In this document: positions 22,752-34,737 of the stretch, piece by piece
How positions within the stretch are numbered: position 1 is the stretch's first letter
Layout of the letters: each line of letters begins with the position of its first letter
Source of the DNA: Cyathus striatus
Lineage: Eukaryota > Basidiomycota > Agaricomycetes > Agaricales > Nidulariaceae
Direction of reading: 5' to 3'
DNA length: 64,000 nt
Assembly: GCA_025738555.1 (NCBI GenBank)
Contig: JAOVFP010000014.1
Coordinates: 62,001-126,000 of the forward strand
Position numbers and translations under genes: made by a program
The notes under the pieces: generated by a model
The model's input: the letters and a program-made list of their open reading frames with translations, nothing else
The model's database searches: none
What the model was told of the DNA's origin: nothing

Positions 22752-24496
22752 ATGGACGTAGCTCTCCTTGGAACCGGTCTGCAGAACCTTGCGTTCGAGC
22801 TCCTACATGAAATTTGTTTCCAGGTATGAAGACAGTGAACTTTTGTTCTAGACCAGGGAAGCTAAACTATCATGACCCTAACTCCAGGCTGCTTTCTCCG
22901 CGACGAGCACCAATCGTTTACGGCTAGACATCCTCTGCAAGCTCCGACTAGTATGCAAGCAAATGGATTACGCCGCTCAGCCATTAATATTCGCGCGACT
23001 CCATTTCAATGCGGGCAAGTTGAACACGCGCCTTCAGCGGTTCCAGTCACAACTCGAAATGACGAGCAGTAGGACTACCCAGGGTTGTCGGCTAGCAAGA
23101 CACTTGGTTATCAACTATGGGGATATATTCTCCCCGCCACAGCCCTTCCTCTCCAGCCCAATACTCAAAAATGGGGGGACGGAAGAATTCATAGAGAAGG
23201 TGGCGGAATCTGATGAAGTGGGGGTGACGCAGAGAGTGTTGTTCGAGAAGCTATCATCGTCGATAAGCTCACTCGACCAGGTATCATCTATCAAGTGCGT
23301 GTGCTAGGTTGATACTTATGCTTGCAGTAACTAACCGACATCGATAGATGGATACTAGGGCACTACGAGCCTACTTGGACAATTCCACGGGTGTTCGAGG
23401 GATTGAAACTCCTCCCCTCTCTCCAACATCTCACTCTAGATATCAGCCGGGTATCAGAGTCATACTTCCCTCTATCATCACTGTCGAATATGCGGAGTAT
23501 TCGGTTGAGCTGGAAGTACTATGGGACTCCGTTCCGTGTCCTCGAGGAACTCACTAAGCTGATCGAGCAAAGTCCTAATCTCACCGATCTGGAGGTTACT
23601 GCCGTTCACAAGACAAAGTTTTCTCTTGGGTCCCTACTTCACGGGGTGATGCGGCCGCTCCGTTTACGGACGTTGAAGGTGTACGGGTTATACGTGTCAC
23701 CAGTCGACTTCCAGATCTGTCTACCTCATTTGAGGGAACTTAAGTCCTTTGAGTTGTGTAAAAACACCTATGTTGCTCCGGGTGGCCGTGAAACTTACAT
23801 CCCGCCGAACTTCGAGATATGGCGTCTTATGCTCCAGGAGCAAGTCTATCTAGACGAGATTTCAACGGATGTTGTAGACGATGAAGCACTCCTGGAGTAC
23901 CTTCAAGTTTGCCCAGGCATACGTTCGATTTCATTGAACCCCAACATGGGTACATGGGCGTCCAAAGAGGCCGCGGAGGTGTTTTACCGCGATATCATTC
24001 CCAAGCAACCTATGCTTGAGGAGCTTTCTCTCCTTCCAGCTGCTGCTGGACCATGGTGTTATGACACCGATCATGAAAAAGTGCTGCAAAAATGCCGCAG
24101 ATTGCGGCGACTAGAAGTTATGGTTGAAATTCCCGATATTCACGAAGTGGACGCTAGCGAAAGTCGACATACTATCGTAAGTAGCCTAAGCATTGAATGT
24201 TGTAGCAGTTGCTGACCATCATTATTAGGAACATTTACTAAAACTCGCAGGTACCCTACCACACCTCCGAGACCTCGTTATCTGGCCATGCATGCCTGCA
24301 TCAAGAGGAATAGTATGCCCCCTGGGATATATGAAACATCAGGAAATAGTGGAAAAACGTATAATGTGTACTATTTTATCTTTCGAAATAGATAATCCTC
24401 AAACTTATAGATATAGAATTAACACTTGTAGACAACTGTTCGGAGTTAGTGGAAGACGGTTTGCATTGGTTTCGGACTCATAGCATCACTGTATGA
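22752..24496 (+). CDS. F-box/LRR-like protein
   Basis: Model: 22752-22823, 22888-23294, 23348-24176, then exon 4 from 24229 and a last exon ending at 24496. The first three junctions keep frame. The final intron (ending at a TTTCGAAATAG acceptor near 24390) is inferred because it restores a family-like end, ELTLVDNCSELVEDGLHWF; its donor is uncertain. The N-terminus is F-box-like (LAFELLHEICFQ, then CKLRLVCKQMDYAAQPLIF). The middle has repeated leucine-rich segments: LLPSLQHLTLDI, PLRLRTLKVYGLY, LPHLRELKSFELCK, QPMLEELSLLP and CRRLRRLEVMV. It probably serves as an SCF ubiquitin-ligase substrate adaptor; target unknown. This class is highly expanded in Agaricomycetes. Confidence 0.72.
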
Positions 24497-24788
24497 TACC
24501 ACATTGTTATATTTTATTTTATGCTAGATATGCCGGCGTCTATGTATGATCTCAATGAAGCAGAGACCTTAGTAAAAAGTTGGTACCTTAAGGAGTGCAA
24601 ACTATTGGCAAACGACGACCTGCGACGACGAGTGTCAGTTTCAGACTTTCAGTGCCGTATCCCGGCCCGTCATTGGCTTTGAAAAATAACAGTAGCAAGC
24701 ACGAATTTAACGCACGTGATGAACTGCGACGAACGAATCGGAATCCGAAGGGAAAGACGGAATTCGGTATACCAACTTCACTGTCTCC

Positions 24789-25405
24789 ATGTTCCCCAGT
24801 GCACCCTGCCTCTTGGAGGTGCTCTCCCAACCCTTCAAACGTTCTCAACAGGGTCTTTTCCATGGCAAGATGAGGTTATCCGGGAACAATGTTCCCTTCT
24901 CCTTAAAGAAGACACGCAGGACGTGGATGCCCAACATCCAGCAAAAAAGACTGAGATCGGAGACCCTGGACCAAGAATTTAAATTGAAGGTCACCACACG
25001 AGCTTTAAAGACCATTAAGAAGGTGTGTGCTCTAATTTCTAGCGCGCAGGTCGTCGTCTGATGGTCATTACAAGAATGGCGGTCTCGACAACTACGTGAA
25101 GAATACCCGGCACGAGCTCTTAGGCGATGAGGGTATGCGTCTGCGCCTTCTTATTAAGGATGCAGCGGAGCAGAAAAAGCAAGGGCGGAAGCATGTGGGA
25201 TTGCACGAGGCGTTGTCCTCGCAAAAACAACTGGATTTGCAGTCGGCAGAGGATATACGAAAGACGGTGGGTGAAGCTTTAGGGTTACCTGGTCTTGCGA
25301 GGTGCGTTGCCTCTCTTTTGTATACGCTACATAGCCCTGAAGCCTTGCAGCTCGGAGCAGACACTACAGTATATCCAGAAGAAGTCCCAACAGTGGGACC
25401 TTTAG
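24789..25405 (+). CDS. Mitochondrial ribosomal protein bL28m
   Basis: Model: 24789-25022, 25075-25301, 25351-25405, in frame, 171 aa. The bL28 core is clear: RSQQGLFHGKMRLSGNNVPF, then TRRTWMPNIQQKRLRSE and LKVTTRALKTIKK, continued across the first intron as NGGLDNYVKNTRHELLGDEG. In yeast the homologue is MRPL24. It binds large-subunit rRNA in the mitochondrial ribosome. The start ATG gives a short Phe/Leu-rich N-terminus that could be the targeting sequence. The first intron uses an unusual AAG acceptor. The second intron (GTGCGT ... TTGCAG) is optional: without it the frame runs to 25491 with an unrelated tail, while splicing gives an amphipathic Gln/Lys-rich end typical of these proteins. 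Confidence 0.87.
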
Positions 25406-26034
25406 ACTCGCCCTGTACTCTTTATCCTACTAGTGTTGCCCTTCGCTACTCTAATATCATTTCAATGGAACTCCTGACTCCTCTTGCATAACGACAGGCT
25501 TTTGAACACGCCGCCCCAACAGGGGACTTACGGAGTTTGCTGAAGAAGAAGATGCAAATCACAATAACCACACGACGCTGCGCCATCCCCTATATCTCAC
25601 TTAGCCAAAGCTAGCTCGCAGAGCTACATCACTATATCACTTCTACCGCAACGAATACACTAATCCCTGATTACAACCTTTAGAATTCCCTCACAGAACA
25701 ATCCATACGAAATCCCGCATCGCACTACAGCTTCCATCCTTGATGGTACCGTTCCACAGACTCCAGATATTTCGCTGGCACTGGCAAAGCATTTCCTTAT
25801 ACTGCATCTCATCTAAGTTTACTCCGCACTCTTCGAGATTCCCTTCGCGAAGGCGGAAAACGAGACTTGGGGGTTACGACCTCCTAGTGACGTTGCCTGC
25901 GTATGCTATACTTATACTCTTCCTTCACTTATGTGGACAGGAGGAGCTGTTAAATAAATGGCGCGATAATCGAGTCGAGTGCTCTGAGCCGTATTCTCTC
26001 CTCTCGTCACATCACCTCCCTGATACTTGCCAAG
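25406..26034. other. Intergenic
   Basis: About 630 bp between bL28m and the secreted protein gene. Frames at 25740-26135 overlap the next gene in a different frame and look like a shadow. A TTAAATAAAT tract near 25950 may serve as the TATA region of the next gene. Confidence 0.5.
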
Positions 26035-26784
26035 ATGAAGCTCATCCTCAGCTCTTTGCTCATCAGTACCCTTGCTGTACTAGGGAAGGCAAGTCGCATC
26101 TTGTCAAAAGGCCAAGTATGCACTCATGTGCATGATCACGATCAGGCCTTCAGCACTGGTGTATATAGAATCAACAACGTAGCGAGTGGGAGTGAACTGA
26201 AGTCGTATCCATCTGGGCCGAGTCCCATCATTGCTGACGATGTATTACCCAGTGTTCCGTATGGTATAGTATGCGTTGAACGCACATCCCCAGCCTATGA
26301 TATCTAATATATACTGTAATTGCTATAGTGGGAAATAACGAAAGCAGGTCAAGGCGGCTTCTCTATTCGCAATATGGGGCTCGGAACGAACTTGACTGCA
26401 ACAAAATTGGTTCAAATGTTCACTGCACTGCGTGATGCTTGTGACTAACCACTCTCCTTTAGAATCCATACGTTATTGCCGATTCGCATGGTGTCCCAGC
26501 AACGACATTCGCCATTCAGCCTGCTGGGTTTGATCAATTCGTCGTAGGTGTATTACTTATACTGGCTCGGGCTCTTACAAACTGAGTATTAGATTAAACT
26601 ACCGTACGATGATTTGGTATGGACTATGGATCCTGTAGGCAACCCGTCGGACTATTCGATTGTGAGCGCTTTACGTTATACTTTGACTATCCCGCTGAGG
26701 GCAATCTTTATGAAGGCCATGATGAAGCCAGCCAACGGGAGTCCGGAGCAGCGGTTTAGGTTTAAGGTTGACGTTGCGGCTTAA
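26035..26784 (+). CDS. Small secreted beta-trefoil protein, probable I66-type serine protease inhibitor
   Basis: Model: 26035-26268, 26329-26409, 26463-26543, 26593-26661, about 26728-26784; about 173 aa. The N-terminus MKLILSSLLISTLAVLG is a signal-peptide-like hydrophobic stretch. The rest shows the repeated Tyr-Arg-Ile-Asn / Phe-Ser-Ile-Arg-Asn pattern of a beta-trefoil: GVYRINNVASGSELKSYP, WEITKAGQGGFSIRNMGLG, FAIQPAGFDQFV and GSPEQRFRFKV. This order resembles the mushroom I66 serine protease inhibitors (cnispin family), which protect against predators or control endogenous proteases. The first four junctions are phase-0 and consistent; the last exon start is uncertain because several AG sites fit. 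A secretion signal is unusual for I66 proteins, so another beta-trefoil family is possible. Confidence 0.6.
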
Positions 26785-26909
26785 GTGCTTGCCGACATTA
26801 GATCTATTTGGAGTTATCTAAGTCCAGTGGAGAGCATTGACGGTAGACATCTTATTTCCTTTGAATCTGTGAAGAGCAACGACAGAGACTATCTGTACTA
26901 CCAACTGAC

Positions 26910-28554
26910 TCAATTGTAGTACGTAACTGGAATACCATTAACAAGTTCCACCTGCGCCCCATTCCCCTTCTTCTCCATCTTATTCTCATCAGTTAGCCCA
27001 TACACACTCGTGCGTCCCTTCCTCCACTGCTCCATCGTCGGTGCGTCCTTTTCATCAAATCTGCTGGTGATACCTACGCGTTGGAGAACTGGACTGTTTT
27101 TCAGGGGAGCAAGTTTTACGTCATCGTCCGTTACGCAGAAGTAGTAGAGTCCGAGGCGGGTGTATGCTCGTTGGTCTTCTGGTGGTTGGACGACTCTGAG
27201 GAATGTTAATCAGAAGACGCTATAATGAAGATACATATCCTATTACCCTTACCTGTGAATTGTTGGCTTGAAGAAGCCGCCTGAGAGGAATTCAAGTGCA
27301 TCTCCTGTATTGATAATCTAAAGGAATTTAAGAACACGTACTAGTTGAAGGAATGATGGTTTACATACAAGGGCATTTTCGACGTGTCGCACCCACTTCC
27401 AAGTACCGTCTTTGGTTAAAATTTGTAACGCAGAGACTGGTTGACTGTAAAGAATTGATACCGTTCCAATATCTAATTTATGAATCCGATGGCGCGTTTA
27501 CTAATAATACAACCGCATAAACGAACCTGTATGGCCTTTCATCCAGACATTTTTGGTCTTCAATTCGTCATCTTCCGATCTTGGATGACTTAATTCAAGG
27601 GTATCGTGTAAAACGTAGAGAGACAAAGGTTAAAGATATAACACTCACTACTTCATAAACCGAACTGCACCTTGCTGTTAGTACCACTGATGCTCCAAAT
27701 TATTGTGTAAGTTCCTACCGTAAGTTTCACCTCTGCTCGGTCTACAGAAATTGTGCATATTAACGAAGGTTTCCTCTGGTAACTCCAATATAAGTGCTAG
27801 AATCCTGTGCGATGTTTAGTATTGTCACATTTTATAATCAAAATGTGGATACCGTAGGATGGGATGCAATACGTTTAAGTGATTGTGCTTCGCAAACGCT
27901 TCTATTTCGGAAATAAATGGCCGAATTGTTTCCGGATGTTGTCGCCTTGTAACATCATGGTTGACTATCATGCCCAATTTTATGAATTGTGAAATGTACT
28001 TGAAGCGAAATTTACGAACTGTTATAATGTTCGATTTGATCCCGGACTCCGTTATCTATCACCTAAAACTACTTTAGCTGAACTTATTCATTTATTAGAG
28101 AACCTGGGAATAGTACCCAATATTGCCGCAGTTTATATCCTTGATGAGATCCAGTCTCTTTTATATTTCCAATGTAGGTATTCTTCTCCTCATCTGATGT
28201 TTGGGAGAAAGGTATATCTCCTATGTCTAGCATTCGGGATTGCTGTGGTTCGAACTAAAATATGTTCTACCTTTCAACAACTTGGAAATCTACTCACCTG
28301 TTCAGGTGTATACCCATGATTAATGACATAAAAAAATCCATGGTTAAATAGAGCATCTCGAACTTCAGCTGCAAGGCCTTGTCGGCCGCTCTGTGTCGCT
28401 GCCTTGGAGAGATCTACAATTGGAAGGTCCGCATAGTCCACTAGAATGGATCGTATTCGATGCCATTTTAATCTTTGAGAATTATAAATGTTTGCTTACG
28501 ATCTGCTTTTGTTGGAGGTGCAGGTTCGTAGTGAGGTACTTGTAGCACGGCCAT
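26910..28554 (-). CDS. 2-oxoglutarate/Fe(II) dioxygenase, tandem copy A
   Basis: Eleven exons on the complement: 26910-27195, 27253-27317, 27369-27472, 27527-27588, 27649-27664, 27719-27804, 27853-27964, 28020-28062, 28117-28242, 28298-28440, 28500-28554; 1098 nt, 365 aa. The N-terminal DIOX_N part has LPIVDLSKAAT and HGFFYVINHGYTPEQ. The double-stranded beta-helix core has GHTDIGTVSILYSQPV with iron ligands His213 and Asp215, and the distal His270 in FFKPTIHRVVQPP; an Arg shortly after would bind 2-oxoglutarate. This family (isopenicillin-N-synthase-like) hydroxylates, desaturates or closes rings on small molecules. Exon 7 is only 16 nt. Every exon has the same length as in copies B and D, so the four arose by tandem duplication. 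Substrate unknown. Confidence 0.92.
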
Positions 28555-29077
28555 ATTAACTGGCAGCGAGAAGCTAAAGGGGGCGACAATTACGCCTTCT
28601 TAGAAATCGGATATTTAAGGCTTCAGCTAGTCTTTTTAAACACATAGCCTAAACGCTCACGGTGCCGGGTGATACATCATATCAATGGCCACAAGGCCAA
28701 CACCAGTGAGGATTTAGCTTCTTTCTGTCTCATGCCAGCTTCGTTTTGGGGCCGGATATTATTGTGATTCCATGTGATCCATACATCCATACACGTAGAA
28801 GAGATTAGTCGCTTAAGAGCAGTTTAATGATGTTTGTCAAGGTCGTAAATATATCGAAGTCCAACTGAGGAACGAAGTAGCTAATGCTGGCGAATGGCGG
28901 GAGTTTTGAACTCAGACTCCCAGGGCACTCCGACGGCGACGGGTGCGTTATGTACTACTTAAGTCAAATGTGTACCATTTTTATCTAACATTGACGATAG
29001 ACGTCTAGACCCTTTATTTCCATTGTATCTGAGGAGCGAAAGTTTAGCAACATAAACCATCTGCACTACCAACCGAC
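28555..29077. other. Spacer between dioxygenase copies A and B
   Basis: 523 bp containing the promoter of copy A (read leftward). A CTTAAATATCC element about 60 bp before the ATG of copy A recurs before copy B and as GCATAAATATCAG before copy D, so it is the likely TATA element of the family. The rest is similar between spacers and so was duplicated with the genes. Confidence 0.6.
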
Positions 29078-30719
29078 TCAATTGTAGTACGTAACTGGAA
29101 TACCATTAACAAGTTCCACCTGTTCCCCATTCTCCTTCTTCTCCATCTTATTCTCATCACTCAGTCCATATACAATCGTGCGTCCCTTCCTCCACTGCTC
29201 CATCGTCGGTGCGTCCTTTTCATTAAACCTGCTGGTGATACCTACGCGTTGGAGAACTGGGCTATCTTTCAGGGGGACAAGTTTTATGTCGTCGTCTGTA
29301 TGGCAGAAGTAGTAGAGTCCGAGGCGGGTGTATGCTCGTTGGTCTTCTGGTGGTTGGACGACTCTGCGGAGTATTGATCGGAAGACTCTATGAAAAAGAT
29401 ACCTATGTTATTACTCTTACCTGTGAATTGTTGGCTTGAAGAAGCCGCCTGAGAGGAATTCAAGTGTATCTCCAGTGTTGATAATCTGAACGAACGTAAG
29501 AATGTGTATTATTAAAGGAATGACGATTTGCATACAAGGGCATTTTCGACGTGTCGCACCCACTTCCAAGTACCATCTTTAGTTAGAGTCTGTAACGCAG
29601 CGACTGGTTGACTATAAAGAATTGACACGGTTCCGATATCTAATTTATGCATCCGTTAGCGTCGCGTTTACTAACAATATAACTGCATAAACGAACCTGT
29701 ATGGCCTTTCATCCAGACATTCTTGGTCTTCAATTCGTCGTCTTCCGACCTTGGATGACTTAATTCGGGGTTGCATAAAACATATAGGGGAAGGGGTATA
29801 AGAATATGATACTCACTACTTCATAAACAGAACTGCATGTTACTATTAGTAACGCTGGTGCTTCAGTTATTGTCCAAGTTCTTACCGTAAGTTTCACCTC
29901 TGCTCGGCCTACAAAAATTGTGCATATTAACGAAGGTTTCCTCCGGTAATTCTAATATAAGTGCTAGAATTCTATGCGATGTTTAGCATTGCCATATTTA
30001 ATAATCACAAGGTGGATACCGTAGGATGGGATGCAACACATTCAAGTGATTGTGCTTCGCAAACGCTTCAATTTCAGGAATAAATGGTCGAATTGTTTCC
30101 GGGTGTTGTCGTCTTGTAACATCATGGTTGACTATCGTATCCAATTTCATGAACTGTGAAATGTACTTCAGGCGAATTTTACGAACTGGTATAATGTTCG
30201 ATTTGATCTCGGACTCCGTTATCTATCACCTACAATTGGTTTAGCTTAACCTATTCATTTATTAGAGAACCTGGGAATAGTACCCAACATTGCCGCAATT
30301 TATATCCTTGATAAGACCCAGTCTCTTTTATATTTCCAATGTAGGTATTCTTCTCTTCATCTGATGTTTGGGAGAAAGGTATATCTCCTATGTCTAGCAT
30401 TCGGGATTTCTGTAGCCTATTTTGAAAAATATTTTACTCATATTTACTTGGAAATCTGCTCACCTGTTCAGGTGTATACCCATGATTAATGACATAAAAA
30501 AATCCATGGTTAAATAGAGCATCTTGGACTTCAGGTGCAAGTTCTCGCAGTCCGCTCTGTGTCGCTGCCTTGGAGAGATCTATAATTGGAAGATCCGCAT
30601 AATCCACTAGAATGAATCATCTTCGATGATATTTAATCTTTGAGAATTATAAATGTTTGCTTACGATCTGCTTTTGTTGGAGGTGCAGGTTCGTAGTGAG
30701 GCACTTGTAGCACGGCCAT
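29078..30719 (-). CDS. 2-oxoglutarate/Fe(II) dioxygenase, tandem copy B
   Basis: Complement exons: 29078-29363, 29421-29485, 29536-29639, 29697-29758, 29817-29832, 29886-29971, 30020-30131, 30187-30229, 30284-30409, 30464-30606, 30665-30719; 1098 nt, 365 aa. The structure is identical to copy A, including the 16-nt exon 7. Iron ligands His213, Asp215 and His270 and the downstream Arg are conserved. It is closest to copy A: both start MAVLQVPHYEPAPPTKAD and share QHPETIRPFI in the middle, suggesting a recent A/B duplication. Exon 8 uses the same AAG acceptor as copy A, whereas copy D has TAG. It probably acts on a substrate like that of copy A; coding for an active enzyme seems likely because no catalytic residue is changed. 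Confidence 0.92.
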
Positions 30720-31114
30720 ATTAACTGGCAATGAAAAGGTAAAGGGATATTTAAGCCTTCAGCTGGTCTTTTTTATTGCCTAGCCTTAATGCCCACAGTA
30801 ATCCATTATATCGATAGTCACCAGGCTAACACCAAGTAAGGGCCTGTTCGGTACAATGGGCTGCGCAACCCCTAAAGATTTAGCTTCCTTTTGCTAGTGT
30901 CGCTTCATTTTGAGGCCTGAAATTATTGTGATTCCATGTGATCCATATTACATGTTCGGTGTAGAAGAGATAGCTCTTTTATAGTGCAATTCGATGATGT
31001 CTGTCAAGGTCGCAAATGTTGAAGTCCAACTGAGGAGGTAAGCTGGGCGACCCTTATTCCGAAGAGCAAATTAAATGACAAATACCATCTGCACTACCAA
31101 CCGAAAATCCATAC
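30720..31114. other. Spacer between dioxygenase copies B and C
   Basis: 395 bp. It holds the copy B promoter with a TTAAATATCC element and text shared with the other spacers (for example GATTCCATGTGATCCATA, also in the A-B spacer). No gene. Confidence 0.55.
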
Positions 31115-32752
31115 TCAATTATAACGCGAAACCGGAATGCCACTGATAAGCTCCACAAGCGCCTCATTACCCTTCTTCTCCATCTTCCCCTCGTTATATT
31201 GCCCATACGCAATTGCTCCATCGTCGGTGCATCCTCTTCATCAAATCTGCTGATGATACCTACGCATTGGAGGACTGGACTGTCTTTCAAGGGGGTGAGT
31301 ATTACGCCGTCGTCGGTATAGCAGAAGTAGAAGAGTCCGAGACGGATATGGGTCCGTTGGTCTTCTGGTGGTTGGACGACTCTGTGAACTGTTTAGTGGA
31401 AGATGCTATGCAGAAGGTGAAATCCATACCTGTGAATAGTTGGCTTGAAGAAGCCACCTGAAAGGAGCTCAAGTGTGTCTCCGGTATTGATAATCTTAAA
31501 GGAAAATATGAATGCCTGTCAGCAAGTTCTAAAGATGCGGCATAGAGTGATACCAGAGCATTTTCAATGTGCCGTATCTACCTCCATGTGCCATCCTTAG
31601 TCAAAACTTGTAAACCTGCGACCGGTTGACTGTAAAGAATCGAAATGTTTTTGAGGTCCAATTTTTGCATTCGTTAAAGTGTATGTGTGTTGTAATATTG
31701 TCTTGGACGAACGAACCTGTATGACCGCTCAGCCACACATTGTCGGTCTTTAATTCTTCGTCTTCGGATCTAGGATGGCTTATATCGAGGACATACTAAT
31801 CAGATATATGATATCATAGTTGTGACCATGGTGGTTCTTACTATTTCATAAATTGAGCTATACTCTGCTGTAAGTAACGGTACTTAGAATGAAAAATGAA
31901 ATTCCATACCGTAAGTTTCGCCTCGACTTGGTGTACAAAAAGCTATGCATCTTAACATAAGTTTCTTCCGGCAATTCTAGTATAAATGCTAGAATTCTAT
32001 ACAATACTTGACGAAGCCATAAATCTACCATTTAAAATATCAATACCTTAGAATGGGATGCAATACATTGAAGTGATTGTGTTTCATAAATTGTTCGATT
32101 TTTGGAATAAATGGACGAATGATTTCTGGATGTTGTCGATTTGTAACATCATGGTTAACTATCATGTCCATTAATGGCATGTGAAAGGATACTTGAAGAG
32201 ATTATACGAACTATTGTAGTGTTCAATTTGATCTCGGACACCGTTTCCTATCAACTAAGTACAACTGATTTAGCTGAACTCAATTTTTAACAGTTTGAAA
32301 AAGTACATACCAAATATTGCCTCAATTTATATCCTTGAAAAGATCCAGTATCTTTGATCTTCGCGAATAGGCATTCTTTTGTTCATCCGATGTTTGGGAG
32401 AAAAGTAAATCTGCTATATCCATCATACGGGCGGTCTGTAGCCCGATACATTACACATCAAATAACCCATGGAACACACTAGGGAATTACTCACTTGTTC
32501 AGGTGTATACCCGTGGTTGATGACATAGAAAAAACCATGTTCCAATAAAGCGTCTCGGACATCAGCTGCGAGTTTTTGTCGCCCGTTCTGTGTCGCTGCT
32601 TTAGACAGGTCAATGATTGGAAAATCGGCATAGTCCACTAGAAGAAACCATTGTCAACGATATTATTGTAATCTTTGAAATGTAAACGTATGTTTACGAT
32701 CGGCTTTCGTGGGAGGTGCAGGCTCGTAGTGAGGCACTTGAAGGACAGCCAT
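31115..32752 (-). pseudogene. 2-oxoglutarate/Fe(II) dioxygenase, tandem copy C (frameshifted)
   Basis: Same exon order as copies A, B and D, but broken. In exon 3 (about 32370) one base is missing relative to copy D: where D reads TATCTTGCAAAG this copy reads TATTCGCGAAG, so the frame is lost and a stop follows. In exon 11 (about 31180-31210) a further deletion removes the stretch encoding WRKGRTSTY, and the frame only recovers for the final residues GIPVSRYN. Exons 1 and 2 are intact (MAVLQVPHYEPAPPTKAD; HGFFYVINHGYTPEQ). The promoter-side text is also conserved. I call it a recent pseudogene. A sequencing error could explain the single-base change but not the exon 11 deletion. Confidence 0.85.
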
Positions 32753-33027
32753 AGTATCTAGCAGTGTCTGTAACGTGGAGGTAATATGTACAGTGGCCGA
32801 CAATGCAGGTCCTTGATACTGCTTGGGGCACCCGGCTAGTCTTTTAAAATCATACTTAACCTCAGCAGTCGCAATGATGCATCGGATCGATAACCACTGG
32901 TGGGCCAACGACCACATAAGAATTGAGCTTCCTTCCAACACTCTTCTGTTCCATTCATTTGGAGTTAGAAGGGATGATTCTTTTATGCAGCAATTAATCA
33001 TCTGCACTACCAACCGAGAATTCATAC

Positions 33028-34675
33028 TCAGTTATAATGCGAAACCGGAATACTATTAACAAATTCCACTTGCACACCATTCTCCTTCTTCTCCATCTTT
33101 TTGTCATCAGTCTGCCCATATGTACTCGTCCGTCCCTTACGCCACTGCTCCATCGTTGGTGTATCCTTCTCATCAAATTTGCTGGTGATTCCTGCGCGTT
33201 TGAGGACTGGACTGTCCTTCAAGGGAGCAAGTTTTACATTGTCATCTGTGAGACAGAAGTAATAGAGTCCGAGGCGGGTGTAGGTACGTTGGTCCTGTGG
33301 AGGCTGAACGACTCTGCGGAGTGTTAATTGAACGGCGCTACGCAGAAGGTGATATTCGCACCTGTGAATAGTTGGCTTGAAGAAACCACCTGAGAGGAAT
33401 TCAAGCGCATCCCCAGTATTGATAATCTAAAAAGGAAATTAAGAATGCATGTTAGCGAGTTCCAGAAATACGACATGGCTGATAGACGTACAAGAGCATT
33501 CTCAATGTGTCGCACCCATTTCCAAGCACCATCCTTAGTTAAAACTTGCAATGCAGCGACCGGTTGACTGTGAAGAATTGTTATGGTTCCTAAGTCTAAA
33601 GTATGCATCCATTAAAGCATACGTAGCAAGTAATAACATTCTGGGATGAACGAACCTGTATGGCCTCTGAGCCACACATTTTTGGTCTTCAATTCCTCGT
33701 CTTCCGGTCTTGGGTGACTAAATTAGGCATCGCGTAAGACGAGTTTAGAAAGGCAGATGTGAGACCGCAATGCTTACTATTTCATAAATCGGACTACAGT
33801 TTTTGATGAGTGCCAAAAGAATCACAATCACCAGGAGAGCTACGTACCGTAAGTTTCACCCTTGCTTGGCCTACAGAAATTGTGCATATTAACGAAAGTT
33901 TCTTCTGGCAATTCTAATATAAGCGCCAGAATCCTATATGATATTGTCAAACTCAATGTCACAATGTACCAAGCTCTTAACCTTAAAATGGGATATAAGA
34001 CGTTGAAGTGATTGTGCTTTATAAATTCTTCAATTTCAGGAATAAATGGACGAATGGTTTCTGGATGTTCTCGTCTTGTAACATCATGGTTAACTACCAA
34101 TTTCAATTAACGAATTGTAAAGGGACGTTCGAAGAAGATCCACGAACTATTGTAGTGTTCAATTTGATCTCGGACACCATTTCCTATCAGCTGCAAACAG
34201 TTCAGCTGAAATATTTAGACTGTTCGTAGGGAGTACCCAATATTGCCGTAATTTATACCCTTGATATGATCCAGTATCTTTTATCTTTGCAAGATAGGTA
34301 TTCTTCTCTTCATCCGATGTTTGGGAGAAAGGAATATCCGCTATGTCCAGCATACGAGCAGTCTGTAATCCGATATATTCGAGATTAAATAATTATATGG
34401 AGTACACTGAATAGCGACCCACTTGTTCGGATGTATACCCGTGGTTGATGACATAGAAAAAGCCATGGTTGAATAAAGCGTCTCGGACTTCAACAACGAG
34501 TTCTTGTCGCCCGTTCTCTGTCGCTGCTTTGGACAAGTCAATGATTGGCAAATCAGCATAATCCACTGGAAGATATCATCGTCAACGATACGAGCCTTCG
34601 AAATAAAGACATATACTTACGATCGGCTTTCGTGGGAAGTGCAGGCTGATAGTGAGGCACTTGAAGAACAGTCAT
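33028..34675 (-). CDS. 2-oxoglutarate/Fe(II) dioxygenase, tandem copy D
   Basis: Complement exons: 33028-33313, 33362-33426, 33492-33595, 33656-33717, 33778-33793, 33848-33933, 33982-34093, 34148-34190, 34237-34362, 34423-34565, 34621-34675; 1098 nt, 365 aa. All catalytic residues are present: GHTDLGTITILHSQPV (His213, Asp215) and PTIHRVVQPP (His270). It is the most divergent intact copy, starting MTVLQVPHYQPALPTKAD, with NHFNVLYPILR where A and B have NHLNVLHPILR. A hAT-like element sits 62 bp upstream of its ATG, leaving only the TATA-like ATAAATATC of the original promoter, so its expression may differ from the others (inference). The C-terminus contains a Lys/Glu-rich stretch followed by VSHYN. 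Confidence 0.92.
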
Positions 34676-34737
34676 GTTAGCAGTGGCTAACAGGCACGGG
34701 GGCTGATATTTATGCAACCTATAAAGCGTTCAGCGGG

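Noticed and set aside
24292..24483. Separate small gene
   Set aside because: It is the unspliced reading of the last exons of the F-box/LRR gene; another frame gives a family-like C-terminus.
25740..26135. 131-codon plus-strand frame
   Set aside because: It overlaps the secreted protein gene in another frame and shows no domain.
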